Assembly: GCA_937868875.1 (NCBI GenBank)
Contig: CALMNP010000214.1
Span: 1 to 36,670 of the forward strand
Direction of reading: 5' to 3'
Source of the DNA: an uncultured Bacillota bacterium
GTDB taxonomy: Bacteria; Bacillota; Sulfobacillia; JAMDAP01
Length of the DNA: 36,670 bases
This document shows positions 16,461 to 24,621 of the stretch, in pieces; the first letter of the stretch is position 1, and each line of letters starts with the position of its first letter. The position numbers were made by a program, and so were the translations under genes. The notes beneath the pieces are model-generated. The model was given only the letters and a program-made list of their open reading frames with translations. It did no database searches and was not told the DNA's origin.

Positions 16461-16544
16461 ATGATCAAGCTGCGGGTGTTCAGTAAGGTGGATGGCCCGT
16501 GCTGCGGCGGCTGCTGCGGCGGTTCCGGCGGGGGCTGCTGCTAG
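16461..16544 (+). CDS. 27-residue Cys-rich peptide, ArsD-like ends
   Basis: A 28-codon gene (ATG 16461, TAG 16542-16544) with AGGGGGGG 8 bases upstream. Residues 1-13 are MIKLRVFSKVDGP. The rest is Gly-rich with six cysteines as three vicinal pairs (14-15, 18-19, 26-27). The beginning recalls the first strand and vicinal cysteines of ArsD (M..LTVFDPAMCC), and CCGGSGGGCC recalls the CCGG...CC at the ArsD C-terminus. It may be a mini metallochaperone or metalloid buffer controlled by the divergent ArsR, or a remnant of arsD with its centre deleted. Good start signals, an upstream dyad and a following hairpin argue for a real gene. Expression is unproven. Confidence 0.6.
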   Translation: MIKLRVFSKVDGPCCGGCCGGSGGGCC

Positions 16545-16555
16545 CCCCGGCGCGC

Positions 16556-16594
16556 ACAGACGCCCCACCCTGCGATTGAGGGTGGGGCGTCTGT
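16556..16594. terminator. Long hairpin between Cys-peptide gene and gnd
   Basis: A 16-bp perfect stem: ACAGACGCCCCACCCT (16556-16571) and AGGGTGGGGCGTCTGT (16579-16594) with a 7-base loop. It begins 11 bases after the peptide stop and also lies 20 bases past the gnd stop on the other strand. There is no clear T-tract on either side, so termination may be partial, but the stem is very stable. Confidence 0.65.
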
Positions 16595-16614
16595 CTTCAG
16601 GGAGGGACAGACGC

Positions 16615-17517
16615 CTATTTCCTGTCCTGGACCTCGTGGCCGCCGAACTCCCGGCGCAGGGCGGCGACCACCTTGCCCGCAAAGGTGTCGGGCTGGCGGG
16701 ACCGCAGCCGCATCATGTAGGAGTTGGCAATGGCCGTAAAGGGCACGCCGTGCTCCCACGCCTCCTGGATGGCCCAGGAGCCCGTCGAGCCGCCCCCCAC
16801 CGAGCCGGTGATGTTGTCCAGCCTGGGGTCATGACGGAAGGCCCGGACCGCCAGTTCCATCAGCCAGGAGCGGATGACGCTGCCCTGGTTCCAGAGGTGG
16901 GCAACCTGGGGAAGGTCCAGACGGAAGGGTCCGGACTCCAGCAGTTCAAAGCCCTCGCCGATGGCCTCCAGCATGCCGTACTCAATGGCGTTGTGCACCA
17001 TTTTCACGAAGTGGCCGGCACCGCTGGGGCCAACGTGGGCGTAGCCCTCCTGGCGCGCCACGGCGCGGAAGAGCGGTTCGGCCAGGGCAAAGGCCTCGGG
17101 CCGCCCGCCCACCATAAGGCACAGGCCGTCCCGCGCTCCTTCCAAACCGCCGCTGGAGCCGCAGTCCAGGAAATCGATCCCCTTGGCCGCTAGGTCCCCA
17201 GCGCGGCGCATGGAGTCACGGTAGAAGGAGTTGCCGCCGTCGATGATCACGTCGCCGGAGCTCAACTCGGGCTCAAGGTCCGCCAGCACGCGGTCGACCG
17301 GTTCGCCCTGGGGCACCATGATCCAGATGATGCGCGGCGGCGTGAGCTGGCGCGCCAGGTCGGCCGGCGAGGAAGCGGGGAACACGCCGTCTCCGGCGAT
17401 GTCCCGCACGGCGGCCTGGTTCAGGTCGAACACGACGGCTTCGCCGCCGGCGGCCCGCAGGTTGCGGACCAGGTTCCCGCCCATGCGGCCCAGCCCAATG
17501 ATTCCGTAGCGTGTCAT
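16615..17517 (-). CDS. gnd: 6-phosphogluconate dehydrogenase, short form
   Basis: 300 residues, the short type (like Bacillus GntZ/YqeC). It oxidatively decarboxylates 6-phosphogluconate to ribulose 5-phosphate. The Rossmann motif GLGRMGGNL (8-16) binds NAD(P). IMVPQGEPVD, IIDGGNSFYRDS (substrate motif), the catalytic-lysine segment GAGHFVKMVHNAIEYGM, and the C-terminal SVGGGSTGSW, IANSYMMRLRSR are all typical. The sequence around the dinucleotide site suggests NAD preference, but this is uncertain. The ATG has AGGGAGGT about 10 bases upstream, overlapping the stop of the preceding LarA-like gene. It is the last gene of the sugar-acid operon; with gluconokinase it completes the route into pentose phosphates. 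Confidence 0.93.
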   Translation of the reverse strand: MTRYGIIGLGRMGGNLVRNLRAAGGEAVVFDLNQAAVRDIAGDGVFPASSPADLARQLTPPRIIWIMVPQGEPVDRVLADLEPELSSGDVIIDGGNSFYRDSMRRAGDLAAKGIDFLDCGSSGGLEGARDGLCLMVGGRPEAFALAEPLFRAVARQEGYAHVGPSGAGHFVKMVHNAIEYGMLEAIGEGFELLESGPFRLDLPQVAHLWNQGSVIRSWLMELAVRAFRHDPRLDNITGSVGGGSTGSWAIQEAWEHGVPFTAIANSYMMRLRSRQPDTFAGKVVAALRREFGGHEVQDRK

Positions 17518-17532
17518 CTGGCGAGTACCTCC

Positions 17533-18801
17533 CTAGTCGCGGAACATACCGCGGTCGTCAAAGTCGATCGGGGCCGGTTCGGACAGGATCTCCACGCGCC
17601 CGGCGGCCAGCAGTTCCGGAAGCAGGGGCTCGCTGGCCAGGAATTCCTCCAGGTGCTTGGTGTCTTGGACGCGCACGATCCGCGCCTGACCCGGTTCGAC
17701 CTGCAGGCAGCAGGCCAGGGCGGCCGCCAGGGCGGCGCGGTCAGAGTCCACCGTCAGGGCAATGCGCGCCCCCTCGGGGGTCTTGGCCGTGAGGCAGTTC
17801 ATATAGGTTTTCGCCCGGTCCATCCTGGCCACAGCCCGGCTGAGCACCACGTCCGCCATGCCTATGCCCACCGCGTTGCCCTCGGTGGCCTCGGTCAGGT
17901 CGCGCACGACAATGCGCTGGATGTCGGGGCCGGTGCCCGTGGGTCCGCTGTAGTAGCGGCCGACCACATTGGAGTCCATGCCCAGGCCGCTGATGTCCTT
18001 GCCAATGAAGTCCAGCACCAACACGTCCAGACGCTCCAGAGGCAGGCGGGCCATACGCTCGCGGGCCAGCCGGAGGAGCTCCTGCTCCCGCTCCCAGATG
18101 CGGTTGGCGCGCACAGCCTCGATCTGGAAGAGGCGGCCGTAGCTGTTCTCCATCAGGGCGAGGCCGAAGGGAATGGGCATCTTGCTCAGAGTGTAGCGGG
18201 CTACGGCGGGAATCAGCCGGTGGAAGTCGGCGAAGCCTCGGCTGTGGAAGGTGTCGGCGCCCGTCTGTTTGCCCAGGCCGATGGCGATCATCTTGCAGAG
18301 ACCGCTCTCCACCGGGCCGTGGAAGTCAGTGTGGGGCTTCACCCGGTTGATGGGGATGACCACGTCGGCCCCGGCTGCGTTTCGGTCGAAGAAGACGGGG
18401 ACCCCCTCTTCGACTTCGCCCAGGCTGACCGTCTGCAGGCTGGAGAGGATCTGACAGCCCATGGCCTCGGGCGTGATGCCGTAGGCGGCGAGGACATCCA
18501 GCTGACCCTCGGCGGTGGCGCCGCCATGGCTGCCCATGGCGGGGACGATGAACGGTTCGGCCCCCCGGCGCCTGACTTCGGCCACGGCCGCCCGCAGCAC
18601 CTGGTCAATGCGGTCGATACCCCGGCTGCCCCCGGTGAGAGCCACGCGCTGGCCCGCCTGGATGGCGCCTTCGGCGGAAGCGAAGGCCGCTGCGACGGCA
18701 GCGGGAATATCTTCAATGGCGGCGGTGTCCAGGTGTTGGCGGACCCTGGCCCAGCGGGGCAGAGGCCGGCCGAGGAACGGCTGCAGGTTCAACTCACTCA
18801 T
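17533..18801 (-). CDS. LarA-like nickel-dependent racemase/epimerase family
   Basis: 422 residues of the lactate racemase N-domain superfamily (DUF2088). LarA enzymes use a nickel-pincer cofactor made by LarB/C/E to racemise or epimerise 2-hydroxy acids. The putative metal/cofactor residues are visible: His92 in AMGSHGGATAEG, His157 in RVKPHTDFHGP, Lys170 in SGLCKMIAIGLGK (cofactor anchor) and His186 in FHSRGF, with Arg60 in GGSRGI. Characterised homologues include lactate, malate and hydroxyglutarate racemases and a D-gluconate 2-epimerase. The start is ATG 18799-18801 with GGAGGTGA 8 bases upstream. Its place between the dehydratase and gnd makes epimerisation of a sugar acid the best guess. 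LarBCE genes are not in the window. Confidence 0.75.
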   Translation of the reverse strand: MSELNLQPFLGRPLPRWARVRQHLDTAAIEDIPAAVAAAFASAEGAIQAGQRVALTGGSRGIDRIDQVLRAAVAEVRRRGAEPFIVPAMGSHGGATAEGQLDVLAAYGITPEAMGCQILSSLQTVSLGEVEEGVPVFFDRNAAGADVVIPINRVKPHTDFHGPVESGLCKMIAIGLGKQTGADTFHSRGFADFHRLIPAVARYTLSKMPIPFGLALMENSYGRLFQIEAVRANRIWEREQELLRLARERMARLPLERLDVLVLDFIGKDISGLGMDSNVVGRYYSGPTGTGPDIQRIVVRDLTEATEGNAVGIGMADVVLSRAVARMDRAKTYMNCLTAKTPEGARIALTVDSDRAALAAALACCLQVEPGQARIVRVQDTKHLEEFLASEPLLPELLAAGRVEILSEPAPIDFDDRGMFRD

Positions 18802-18835
18802 GGCGACGTTCACCTCCGATGGTACAGGCTGGTGG

Positions 18836-20482
18836 CTAGACCCCGCAGCCGAAGTCCAGGCGCACCGCGCCTTTGACGGCGGGACCCACGCTCTGGGCAT
18901 ACCAGCGCAGGAAGCCGCCGGCGTCCTTGATCTCCGCCTGCCAGCGGGCGCGGCGTTCGGCCAGGACATCATTCGGCACGTCCAGGGTCAGCGTCCCCCG
19001 GGAGACGTCGATGGTAATGCTATCTCCGTTTTCCACCAGGGCGATGTTGCCCCCGTCAGCCGCCTCGGGCGCAAGGTAGCCGATGGAGACGCCGCTGGAG
19101 GCGCCTGAGAAGCGTCCGTCGGTGATGATGGCAACGTTGCCGATCTTGGCTGCAACCTCCGTGAGCCGGTGCAACTCGCGCATGCCGGGGCCGCCCCGGG
19201 GTCCCTCGTAGCGAACGACCACCGCGTCGCCGGGCTGGATTTCGCCCGACTGGGCGGCCGCCAGCGCGGCCTCCTCGGCGTTGTACACCCGGGCGGGGCC
19301 GCGGAAGAAGTCGGCACCGGCCGCCGAGCGCTTGATCATGGCCCCGTCCTCGGCCAGGTTGCCATGGAGAACGGCAACGCCGCCTTCCGGCGAGATGGGG
19401 TCGGTGAAGGGATGAATGACTTCGCGGTCCGTGACCTCGGCGTCAGCCACGGCCTGACCGAGGGTCTGGCCGGTGACGACGAGGCGCTCCGGATGGAGCG
19501 CCGGCAGCAGCTCCTTGAGAAGGGCCGGCGTGCCCCCGGCCCGCTGCAGGTCGTTGACCGTGCGCTGATTGTGGTTGGGCGTGACGGCCGCCAGGAAGGG
19601 TGTGCGCCGCGAGACCTCAGCCCAGTCGTCCAGGGTGAGGTCGATGCCCAGCTCGTGGGCGATGGCGGGCAGGTGCAGCACCGTGTTGAGGGAGCCGCCC
19701 ATGCCCAGCACCAGGGCGATGGCGTCCTGGAACGCGCTGCGGGTGAGAATCTGAGAGGGTTTTGGCCCGCCTGCCGCCGCCAGGCGCACGGCCAGGCGGC
19801 CGGCCTCGACAGCCAGCGCCCGGCGTTCGTCGGACTCGGCGGGGAGAAGGGCGGTGTTGGGCAGGGCCAGGCCCAGGGCCTCGGCCACCATGCACATGGT
19901 GTTGGCCGTGCCCAGGTAGGAGCAGATGCCCGGGCCGCTGTAGTAGCGGGCTGTGACGGCCACCAGGTCCTCCTCGGACATCTCGCCCTGGAGGAACGCC
20001 TGGCGGGCCTGCTTGGACTCAAAGGGCTTGATCAGGTTGGCGCTGGGGCCGCCGGTGAAGAGGAGGGAGGGCAGATCCAGCCGTGCCGCGGCCATCAGCA
20101 TGCCGGGCACGATCTTGTCGCAGGAGGCCATCAGAATCAGGCCGTCAAAAATGCCATGGCCCAGCACCATAGTCTCCACCGAGTCGGCGATGAGGTCGCG
20201 GCTGGGCAGGGAGTAGCGCATGCCGGCGTGACCCTGGGCGATGCCGTCGCACATGGCGATGGTGTTGAACTCCAGGGGCAGCCCTCCGGCCTGGCGGATG
20301 CCGTCCTTGATGGGCTCCGCCAGCCCCCTCAGGGGGACATGCCCGGCCACGATCTCGTTCCAGCTGTTGACGACGCCGATGACCGGCTTGTCGAGATCCT
20401 TATAGTCGACGCCACAGGAGACCAGATGGCCCTTGAGAATGGCCCTCTGGTAGGGCGGGACCTTGTCGATGCTGCGCTGCAC
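18836..20482 (-). CDS. IlvD/Edd-family dehydratase, likely sugar-acid
   Basis: 548 residues of the Fe-S dehydratase family that includes dihydroxy-acid dehydratase (IlvD), 6-phosphogluconate dehydratase (Edd) and aldonate dehydratases. Visible: AMCDGIAQGHAGMRYSLPSR (Asp79), the ASCDKIVPGMLMA motif (Cys121, Asp122, Lys123, where IlvD carries a carbamylated Lys), GICSYLGTANTM with the third Cys, and a C-terminal DGRFSGASSGVSIGYLAPEA. The last differs from the IlvD consensus (SGG..G..IGHVSPEA). Start is GTG 20480-20482 with AGGGGTGA 7 bases upstream. Context (gluconokinase, sugar transporter, gnd) favours a sugar-acid substrate, giving a 2-keto-3-deoxy acid. Branched-chain IlvD remains possible. 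Confidence 0.75.
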   Translation of the reverse strand: MQRSIDKVPPYQRAILKGHLVSCGVDYKDLDKPVIGVVNSWNEIVAGHVPLRGLAEPIKDGIRQAGGLPLEFNTIAMCDGIAQGHAGMRYSLPSRDLIADSVETMVLGHGIFDGLILMASCDKIVPGMLMAAARLDLPSLLFTGGPSANLIKPFESKQARQAFLQGEMSEEDLVAVTARYYSGPGICSYLGTANTMCMVAEALGLALPNTALLPAESDERRALAVEAGRLAVRLAAAGGPKPSQILTRSAFQDAIALVLGMGGSLNTVLHLPAIAHELGIDLTLDDWAEVSRRTPFLAAVTPNHNQRTVNDLQRAGGTPALLKELLPALHPERLVVTGQTLGQAVADAEVTDREVIHPFTDPISPEGGVAVLHGNLAEDGAMIKRSAAGADFFRGPARVYNAEEAALAAAQSGEIQPGDAVVVRYEGPRGGPGMRELHRLTEVAAKIGNVAIITDGRFSGASSGVSIGYLAPEAADGGNIALVENGDSITIDVSRGTLTLDVPNDVLAERRARWQAEIKDAGGFLRWYAQSVGPAVKGAVRLDFGCGV

Positions 20483-20498
20483 GGTGGGATCACCCCTT

Positions 20499-22013
20499 TC
20501 AGGTAGGCGGGGCTCCGCCTTCGCGGATCTTGGCCAGGGTGCGGAACTCGTCCTGGAGGAGCGCATTGAGGCGCTGGTAGAGCGCGAACAGCTTCTGATA
20601 GTGAGAGTGGGTGGCGGCGTCCGGCTCCAGGCGGCGGTCCACCTGGATGAAGCGGTGGACCCAGGACAGGTCCGGGGCGACACCCAGGGCCACGGCGCCG
20701 AGGATGAAAGCTCCCAGGGCGGAGCCCTCTGTCTGGGCCGGAACGGTAACCTGGCGTCCGAACACGTCCGCCGCAATCTGCAGCCACAGGTCCGAACGGG
20801 CGAAGCCGCCCGTGGCGCGAATCTCGCGGGCCGGACCGGCCAGTTCCTCCAGGGGGCCCAGGACGCTGTAGAGGCGGTAGACCACGGCCTCCAGTGCGGA
20901 GCGGACGAGGTGGGGGCGCTGGTGCTCCAGGCCCAGGCCGAACCAGACGCCGCGGGCCCTGGCGTTGAAGCCGGGGGAGCGCTCACCCGCCAGGTAGGGA
21001 AGGAAGACGAGGTTGCCGGAGCCGGCCGGGGCCTTTCCGGCCTCCGCGGTCAGGACGTCGTAGTTGTCCAGGCCGGGGTAGAGCTGGTCGCGCACCCAGC
21101 GCAGGACCATGCCGCCGTTGTTCAGTGAGCCGCCGAGGATCCAGCGGTTCTTGTCCAGGTAGTAACACCAGACCCGGGCCTGAGGGTCGGCCTGCGGCCG
21201 CTCCACGCAGGCGCGCAGGGCGCCGCTGGTTCCGACCATGGCCGCCAGCACGCCGGGCTCGATGGCGCCCGAGCCCAGGCTGGAGAGAACGCCGTCGCCT
21301 GCGCCGATGACCACCGGGGTCCCGGCCCTGAGGCCCAGGCGGCCCGCCACACCGGCGGATAGGGGAACGGTGTGGGTGGTCGGTACGGGCTGGGGAAGCT
21401 GGCCCTTGTGGATACCGGCCAGGGCCAGGGCCTCGTCGTCCCAGTCCAGCCTCTCCAGGTTGAAGAGGGCGGTGCCGGAGGCGATGCCGTAGTCCACCAG
21501 CCACTGTCCTGTCCAATGGTGGACCAAAAGTTCCTTGACGCTGACATAGCGGCCGGCGCGTGCAGTGACGTCGGGGCGGTTGGCCTGAAGCCACATCAGC
21601 TTGTACAGGGGGTACATGGGGTGGGGCGGGCAGCCCGTGCGTGCGTAGAGGTCATGCCAGTCCGGGCGCAGCCGCACGGCGTCCACCTGAGGGGCGGAGC
21701 GGCCGTCGGCCCAGGTGATGGCCGGCGTCAGGTACTCGCCGTCCGGGCCGACGGCCACAACGGCGTGCAGGTAGGTGCAGAGGGAGATCCCCAGTACCTG
21801 AGAGGGGTCCACGCCGGACCGGGCCAGGGCGCCGGGCACCACCGCGTCGGCGGCGGCCAGCAGTTCGGCCGGGTCCTGTTCGGCGTAGCCGGGATGGGGC
21901 GTGTGCAGTGGGTAGGTCCGGCTGACCTGGGCCAGGACCCGCCCGTCCAGGTCGAAGACCAGGGCGCGGCAGGACGTGGTCCCCAGGTCCAGGGCAACGA
22001 TGGCTTGCGTCAT
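20499..22013 (-). CDS. gntK: Gluconokinase, FGGY family
   Basis: 504 residues. It phosphorylates gluconate to 6-phosphogluconate with ATP. It strongly resembles Bacillus GntK: N-terminal IVALDLGTTSCRALVFD (phosphate 1 loop), TYPLHTPHPGYAEQDP, ITWADGRSA, TGCPPHPMYPLYKL (a gluconokinase mark), VVIGAGDGVLSSLGSGAI, GTSGALRACV, NNGGMVLRWVRDQLYPG, PYLAGERSPGFNARARG, and ATGGFARSDLWLQIAADVFG in the C-terminal domain. The ATG overlaps the rpiR stop (ATGA), and the dehydratase starts 16 bases later. This is the best specificity clue in the operon and points to gluconate or a close aldonate. Other FGGY sugar kinases lack the GCPxHPMYPL segment. Confidence 0.9.
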   Translation of the reverse strand: MTQAIVALDLGTTSCRALVFDLDGRVLAQVSRTYPLHTPHPGYAEQDPAELLAAADAVVPGALARSGVDPSQVLGISLCTYLHAVVAVGPDGEYLTPAITWADGRSAPQVDAVRLRPDWHDLYARTGCPPHPMYPLYKLMWLQANRPDVTARAGRYVSVKELLVHHWTGQWLVDYGIASGTALFNLERLDWDDEALALAGIHKGQLPQPVPTTHTVPLSAGVAGRLGLRAGTPVVIGAGDGVLSSLGSGAIEPGVLAAMVGTSGALRACVERPQADPQARVWCYYLDKNRWILGGSLNNGGMVLRWVRDQLYPGLDNYDVLTAEAGKAPAGSGNLVFLPYLAGERSPGFNARARGVWFGLGLEHQRPHLVRSALEAVVYRLYSVLGPLEELAGPAREIRATGGFARSDLWLQIAADVFGRQVTVPAQTEGSALGAFILGAVALGVAPDLSWVHRFIQVDRRLEPDAATHSHYQKLFALYQRLNALLQDEFRTLAKIREGGAPPT

Positions 22014-22888
22014 AGCTTTTTCTTGGCCGCGGCCATGGAGGTCTCGTGGATGTGGGCCAGGGCCTTCTCCTTGTTGGCAAAGGTGATGGCGACGTAGAGC
22101 GTATCCACCAGGGCAAGCTGAACGATGCGCGAGGTCATGGAGTCCGTCTGGTACTTGGTCTCACGGCAGATGGAGTAGAGCGGGATGTCCGACGCCTTGG
22201 CCGCGGGGGAGAACGGGAAGCCGGTCAGCACCATGGTGGTGGCGCCCTTGGCACGCGCCTGCTGCAGTGCCTCAACCACGTCGCGGGTGTTGCCGGAGTG
22301 GGTGATGCCGATGAGCAGGTCGCCCTTGCCCATGACCATGGCGGACATGATCTGCATGTGGGAGTCGGCCTGCAGGGTGGCGATGATGCCCAGCTTCAGC
22401 AGTTTGTGCACCAGGTCCAGGCCCACGGAGGCGGAGCCGCCGAAGGCGGCCACCACCACGCGCCTGGCCTTGACGATGGCGTCCCGGGCCCGGATCAGGT
22501 CGGACGCGCTGACAGAACCCACGCTGTCCTCCAGGGCCTGGCGGGTGATGGCGAAGACCTTGCGCTTGATGGTCTCCACGTTATCGCCCGTGCCCAGGTC
22601 GCCCATGGCCTCACGGTTGTCCTCCGTCAGTGAGCTGGCGATGGCGATCTTGAACTCGTGGAAGCCGGCGAAGCCCAACTTGCGGTAGAGGCGGATGATG
22701 ACCGTCTCGGACACCCCGCAGCGGGCGGCGATGGCGGAGATGGAAAGGGAGATGAACTCCTTGGGGTCACTCAGCAGAAAGGCGGCCACGGTCTGCTCCT
22801 TGTCGGAGAGACTGCTGCGCAGGGCCTGAATCTTGGCCTCCAGCGCCGTGCTGATCCGGATGGTTGCTGCTTTTTCATCTATACCCAC
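22010..22888 (-). CDS. RpiR-family regulator (HTH plus SIS domain)
   Basis: 292 residues. An N-terminal HTH_6 domain (about 18-95: LSDKEQTVAAFLLSDP, then SISAIAARCGVSETVIIRLYRKLGFAGFHEFKI) is followed by a SIS sugar-phosphate-binding domain (about 130-270: VVVAAFGGSASVGLDLVHKL, ITHSGNTRDVVEALQQARAKGA). Such regulators sense phosphosugars, and 6-phosphogluconate or a 2-keto-3-deoxy-phosphogluconate-type ligand is likely here. Start is a GTG at 22886-22888 with AGGGGTGA upstream, 6 bases after the permease stop. It lies inside the operon, not divergent from it, so it would be expressed along with its targets. Its operator is probably near 26090-26150. Confidence 0.9.
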   Translation of the reverse strand: MGIDEKAATIRISTALEAKIQALRSSLSDKEQTVAAFLLSDPKEFISLSISAIAARCGVSETVIIRLYRKLGFAGFHEFKIAIASSLTEDNREAMGDLGTGDNVETIKRKVFAITRQALEDSVGSVSASDLIRARDAIVKARRVVVAAFGGSASVGLDLVHKLLKLGIIATLQADSHMQIMSAMVMGKGDLLIGITHSGNTRDVVEALQQARAKGATTMVLTGFPFSPAAKASDIPLYSICRETKYQTDSMTSRIVQLALVDTLYVAITFANKEKALAHIHETSMAAAKKKL

Positions 22889-22894
22889 GGCTCA

Positions 22895-23719
22895 TCACCC
22901 CTTCACGGCACCCGCGGTCAGGCCGCGAATGATGTACTTCTGGGTGACCATGGCGATGACCAGGATGGGCAGGGTGATGATGACCGCCGCCGCCATGAGG
23001 CCGCCCCAGTTGATTTCAGAGTAGGAGAGGAAATTGAAGATGGCCACCGGCAGGGTCTTGGTCCTGGCGCCGGTGAGGATGACGGAGAACATGAAGTTGT
23101 TCCAGGAGAAGACGAAGGCGAGGATGGACGAGGTGATGATGCCGGGGCCGGAGATGGGCAGCACCACGCGCAGAAAGGCGTACTGCTCGGTGCAGCCGTC
23201 CACCCGCGCCGCCTCCACCAGTTCGGCCGGAATGCCCTCGAAGAAGGCGATCATCACCCAGACGACAAAGGGCATGGTCACCAGCATATGCGTCAGGATC
23301 AGGGCGGGGAGGGTGTCCACGATGCCGACCCTGGTGAACAGAATGAACCAGGGAATCAGGAAGGTGATGCCGGGCACGATGCGGGCCACCAGGATGGTCA
23401 TGCCCAGGCCGGACTGCTTGTAGCGGGCGATGCTGTAGGCGGCAGGCAGGCCGAGGACCAGGCCGAAGAAGGTGGCGCCGGCGGCGATGACCAGGCTGTT
23501 CCAAATGAATTGGACGAACTGTTGGCCGGCGAAGACCTCGACGTAATTCCTGAGGGTGGGCTGGAAGACCCACTGCGGCGGGTAGGCCGTGATCTGCGCC
23601 TGGGTCTTGAAGGAGGCCAGAATCATCCACAGAAAGGGGAAGATGAAGATCAGAAGGCTCACGGCCAGGACGACATAGAACAGAACGTTGAGGATGAGCT
23701 TGGTCTGACGCCTGGTCAC
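22895..23719 (-). CDS. ABC sugar transporter permease, MalG/UgpE type
   Basis: 274 residues, six predicted membrane segments starting with LNVLFYVVLAVSLLIFIFPFLWMILASFK, the usual inner-membrane N-terminus of the MalG/UgpE group. The cytoplasmic EAA loop EAARVDGCTEQYAFLRVVLPISGPGI (near 190) docks the ATPase. The C-terminus KYIIRGLTAGAVKG is typical. The GTG at 23717-23719 forms GTGA with the stop of the other permease. A longer in-frame extension upstream is shadow coding inside that gene. No ATPase gene is present in the operon, so a shared MsmX/UgpC-like ATPase encoded elsewhere is expected. Confidence 0.9.
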   Translation of the reverse strand: MTRRQTKLILNVLFYVVLAVSLLIFIFPFLWMILASFKTQAQITAYPPQWVFQPTLRNYVEVFAGQQFVQFIWNSLVIAAGATFFGLVLGLPAAYSIARYKQSGLGMTILVARIVPGITFLIPWFILFTRVGIVDTLPALILTHMLVTMPFVVWVMIAFFEGIPAELVEAARVDGCTEQYAFLRVVLPISGPGIITSSILAFVFSWNNFMFSVILTGARTKTLPVAIFNFLSYSEINWGGLMAAAVIITLPILVIAMVTQKYIIRGLTAGAVKG

Positions 23720-24594
23720 GCGATCACCCCCCGGCGCGCCCAGTTGAGGAAGATGACCACGCCGAGAACGATGGCGAAGAAGATCATCAGCAGTGAGCTG
23801 GCGGCTCCCATCTGGAAATACGAGAAGCCAAGGGTGTAACCGTATATGTTCAGGGTCTCGCTGGCGTAGTTGGGTCCGCCCTGGGTCATGGAGTAGATGA
23901 TGTCGAAGGTCTTCAGGGCGTCGATGGCCCGGAGGATGACGGCCACGCCGACGGTGGGCCGGATCATGGGCAGAGTTACGTGCCACAGGATCTGAAGCGG
24001 GTTGGCGCCGTCCACCGCCGCCGCCTCAAACGGGTCGGACGGCAGGGAGACGAGGCCGGCCAGTACGATGAGAGCGATCATGGGCGTCCACTGCCAGACG
24101 TCCACCAGTACCAGAGAGGGAAGCGCCTGCGTCTGCGAGGCGATCCAGAGCTGCGGCGGCAGGTGCAGCAGGTGCAGGACGTAGTTGGCGAACCCGATGG
24201 TGGGCTCGAACATGAGGAGCCAGACCATGCCGATGGCCACGGGAGTGGCCACCATGGGCAGGAGGAAGAGGGTCTTGACGACGTTCTGTCCGGGGAAGTC
24301 CCGGTTCAGCAGGAGGGCCAGGGCAACGCCCAAAACCGTCTCCACCAGCAGGGCCAGACCCGTGAAGTAGAACGTCCGCCAGGTGGCCAGCCAAAAACGC
24401 GGGTCGCGCAGAAACAGTTCGGCGTAGTTGGCCAGGCCCACGAACTTGGGCGGGGTGACGGCGGACATGGACCATTCCGTCAGGGAGACTCGGGCCGTGT
24501 AGAGAATCGGAAAGGCCATCATCACAAGGATGAACAGCACCGCAGGCAACGTGAAGACCCACCTGAGGTTCTTTTCCACCCAGCGTCCGAGCAT
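23716..24594 (-). CDS. ABC sugar transporter permease, MalF/UgpA type
   Basis: 292 residues with six membrane segments, first LRWVFTLPAVLFILVMMAFPILYTARVSL, of the UgpA/MalF group. The EAA loop is FEAAAVDGANPLQILWHVTLPMI near 210. It pairs with the downstream permease to form the channel for the lipoprotein-delivered sugar or sugar acid. ATG at 24592-24594 with GGGGGAG just upstream. It is separated from the binding-protein gene by 85 bases containing a strong hairpin, which should make its message less abundant than that of the binding protein. Confidence 0.9.
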   Translation of the reverse strand: MLGRWVEKNLRWVFTLPAVLFILVMMAFPILYTARVSLTEWSMSAVTPPKFVGLANYAELFLRDPRFWLATWRTFYFTGLALLVETVLGVALALLLNRDFPGQNVVKTLFLLPMVATPVAIGMVWLLMFEPTIGFANYVLHLLHLPPQLWIASQTQALPSLVLVDVWQWTPMIALIVLAGLVSLPSDPFEAAAVDGANPLQILWHVTLPMIRPTVGVAVILRAIDALKTFDIIYSMTQGGPNYASETLNIYGYTLGFSYFQMGAASSLLMIFFAIVLGVVIFLNWARRGVIA

Positions 24595-24621
24595 TGCATC
24601 TCCCCCCGCGTCTTGAAAAGG

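Noticed and set aside
18836-20986. A 716-codon reading of the dehydratase gene.
   Set aside because: The first 168 codons lie inside gluconokinase in another frame; a GTG with a good ribosome-binding site at 20482 matches the start of family homology.
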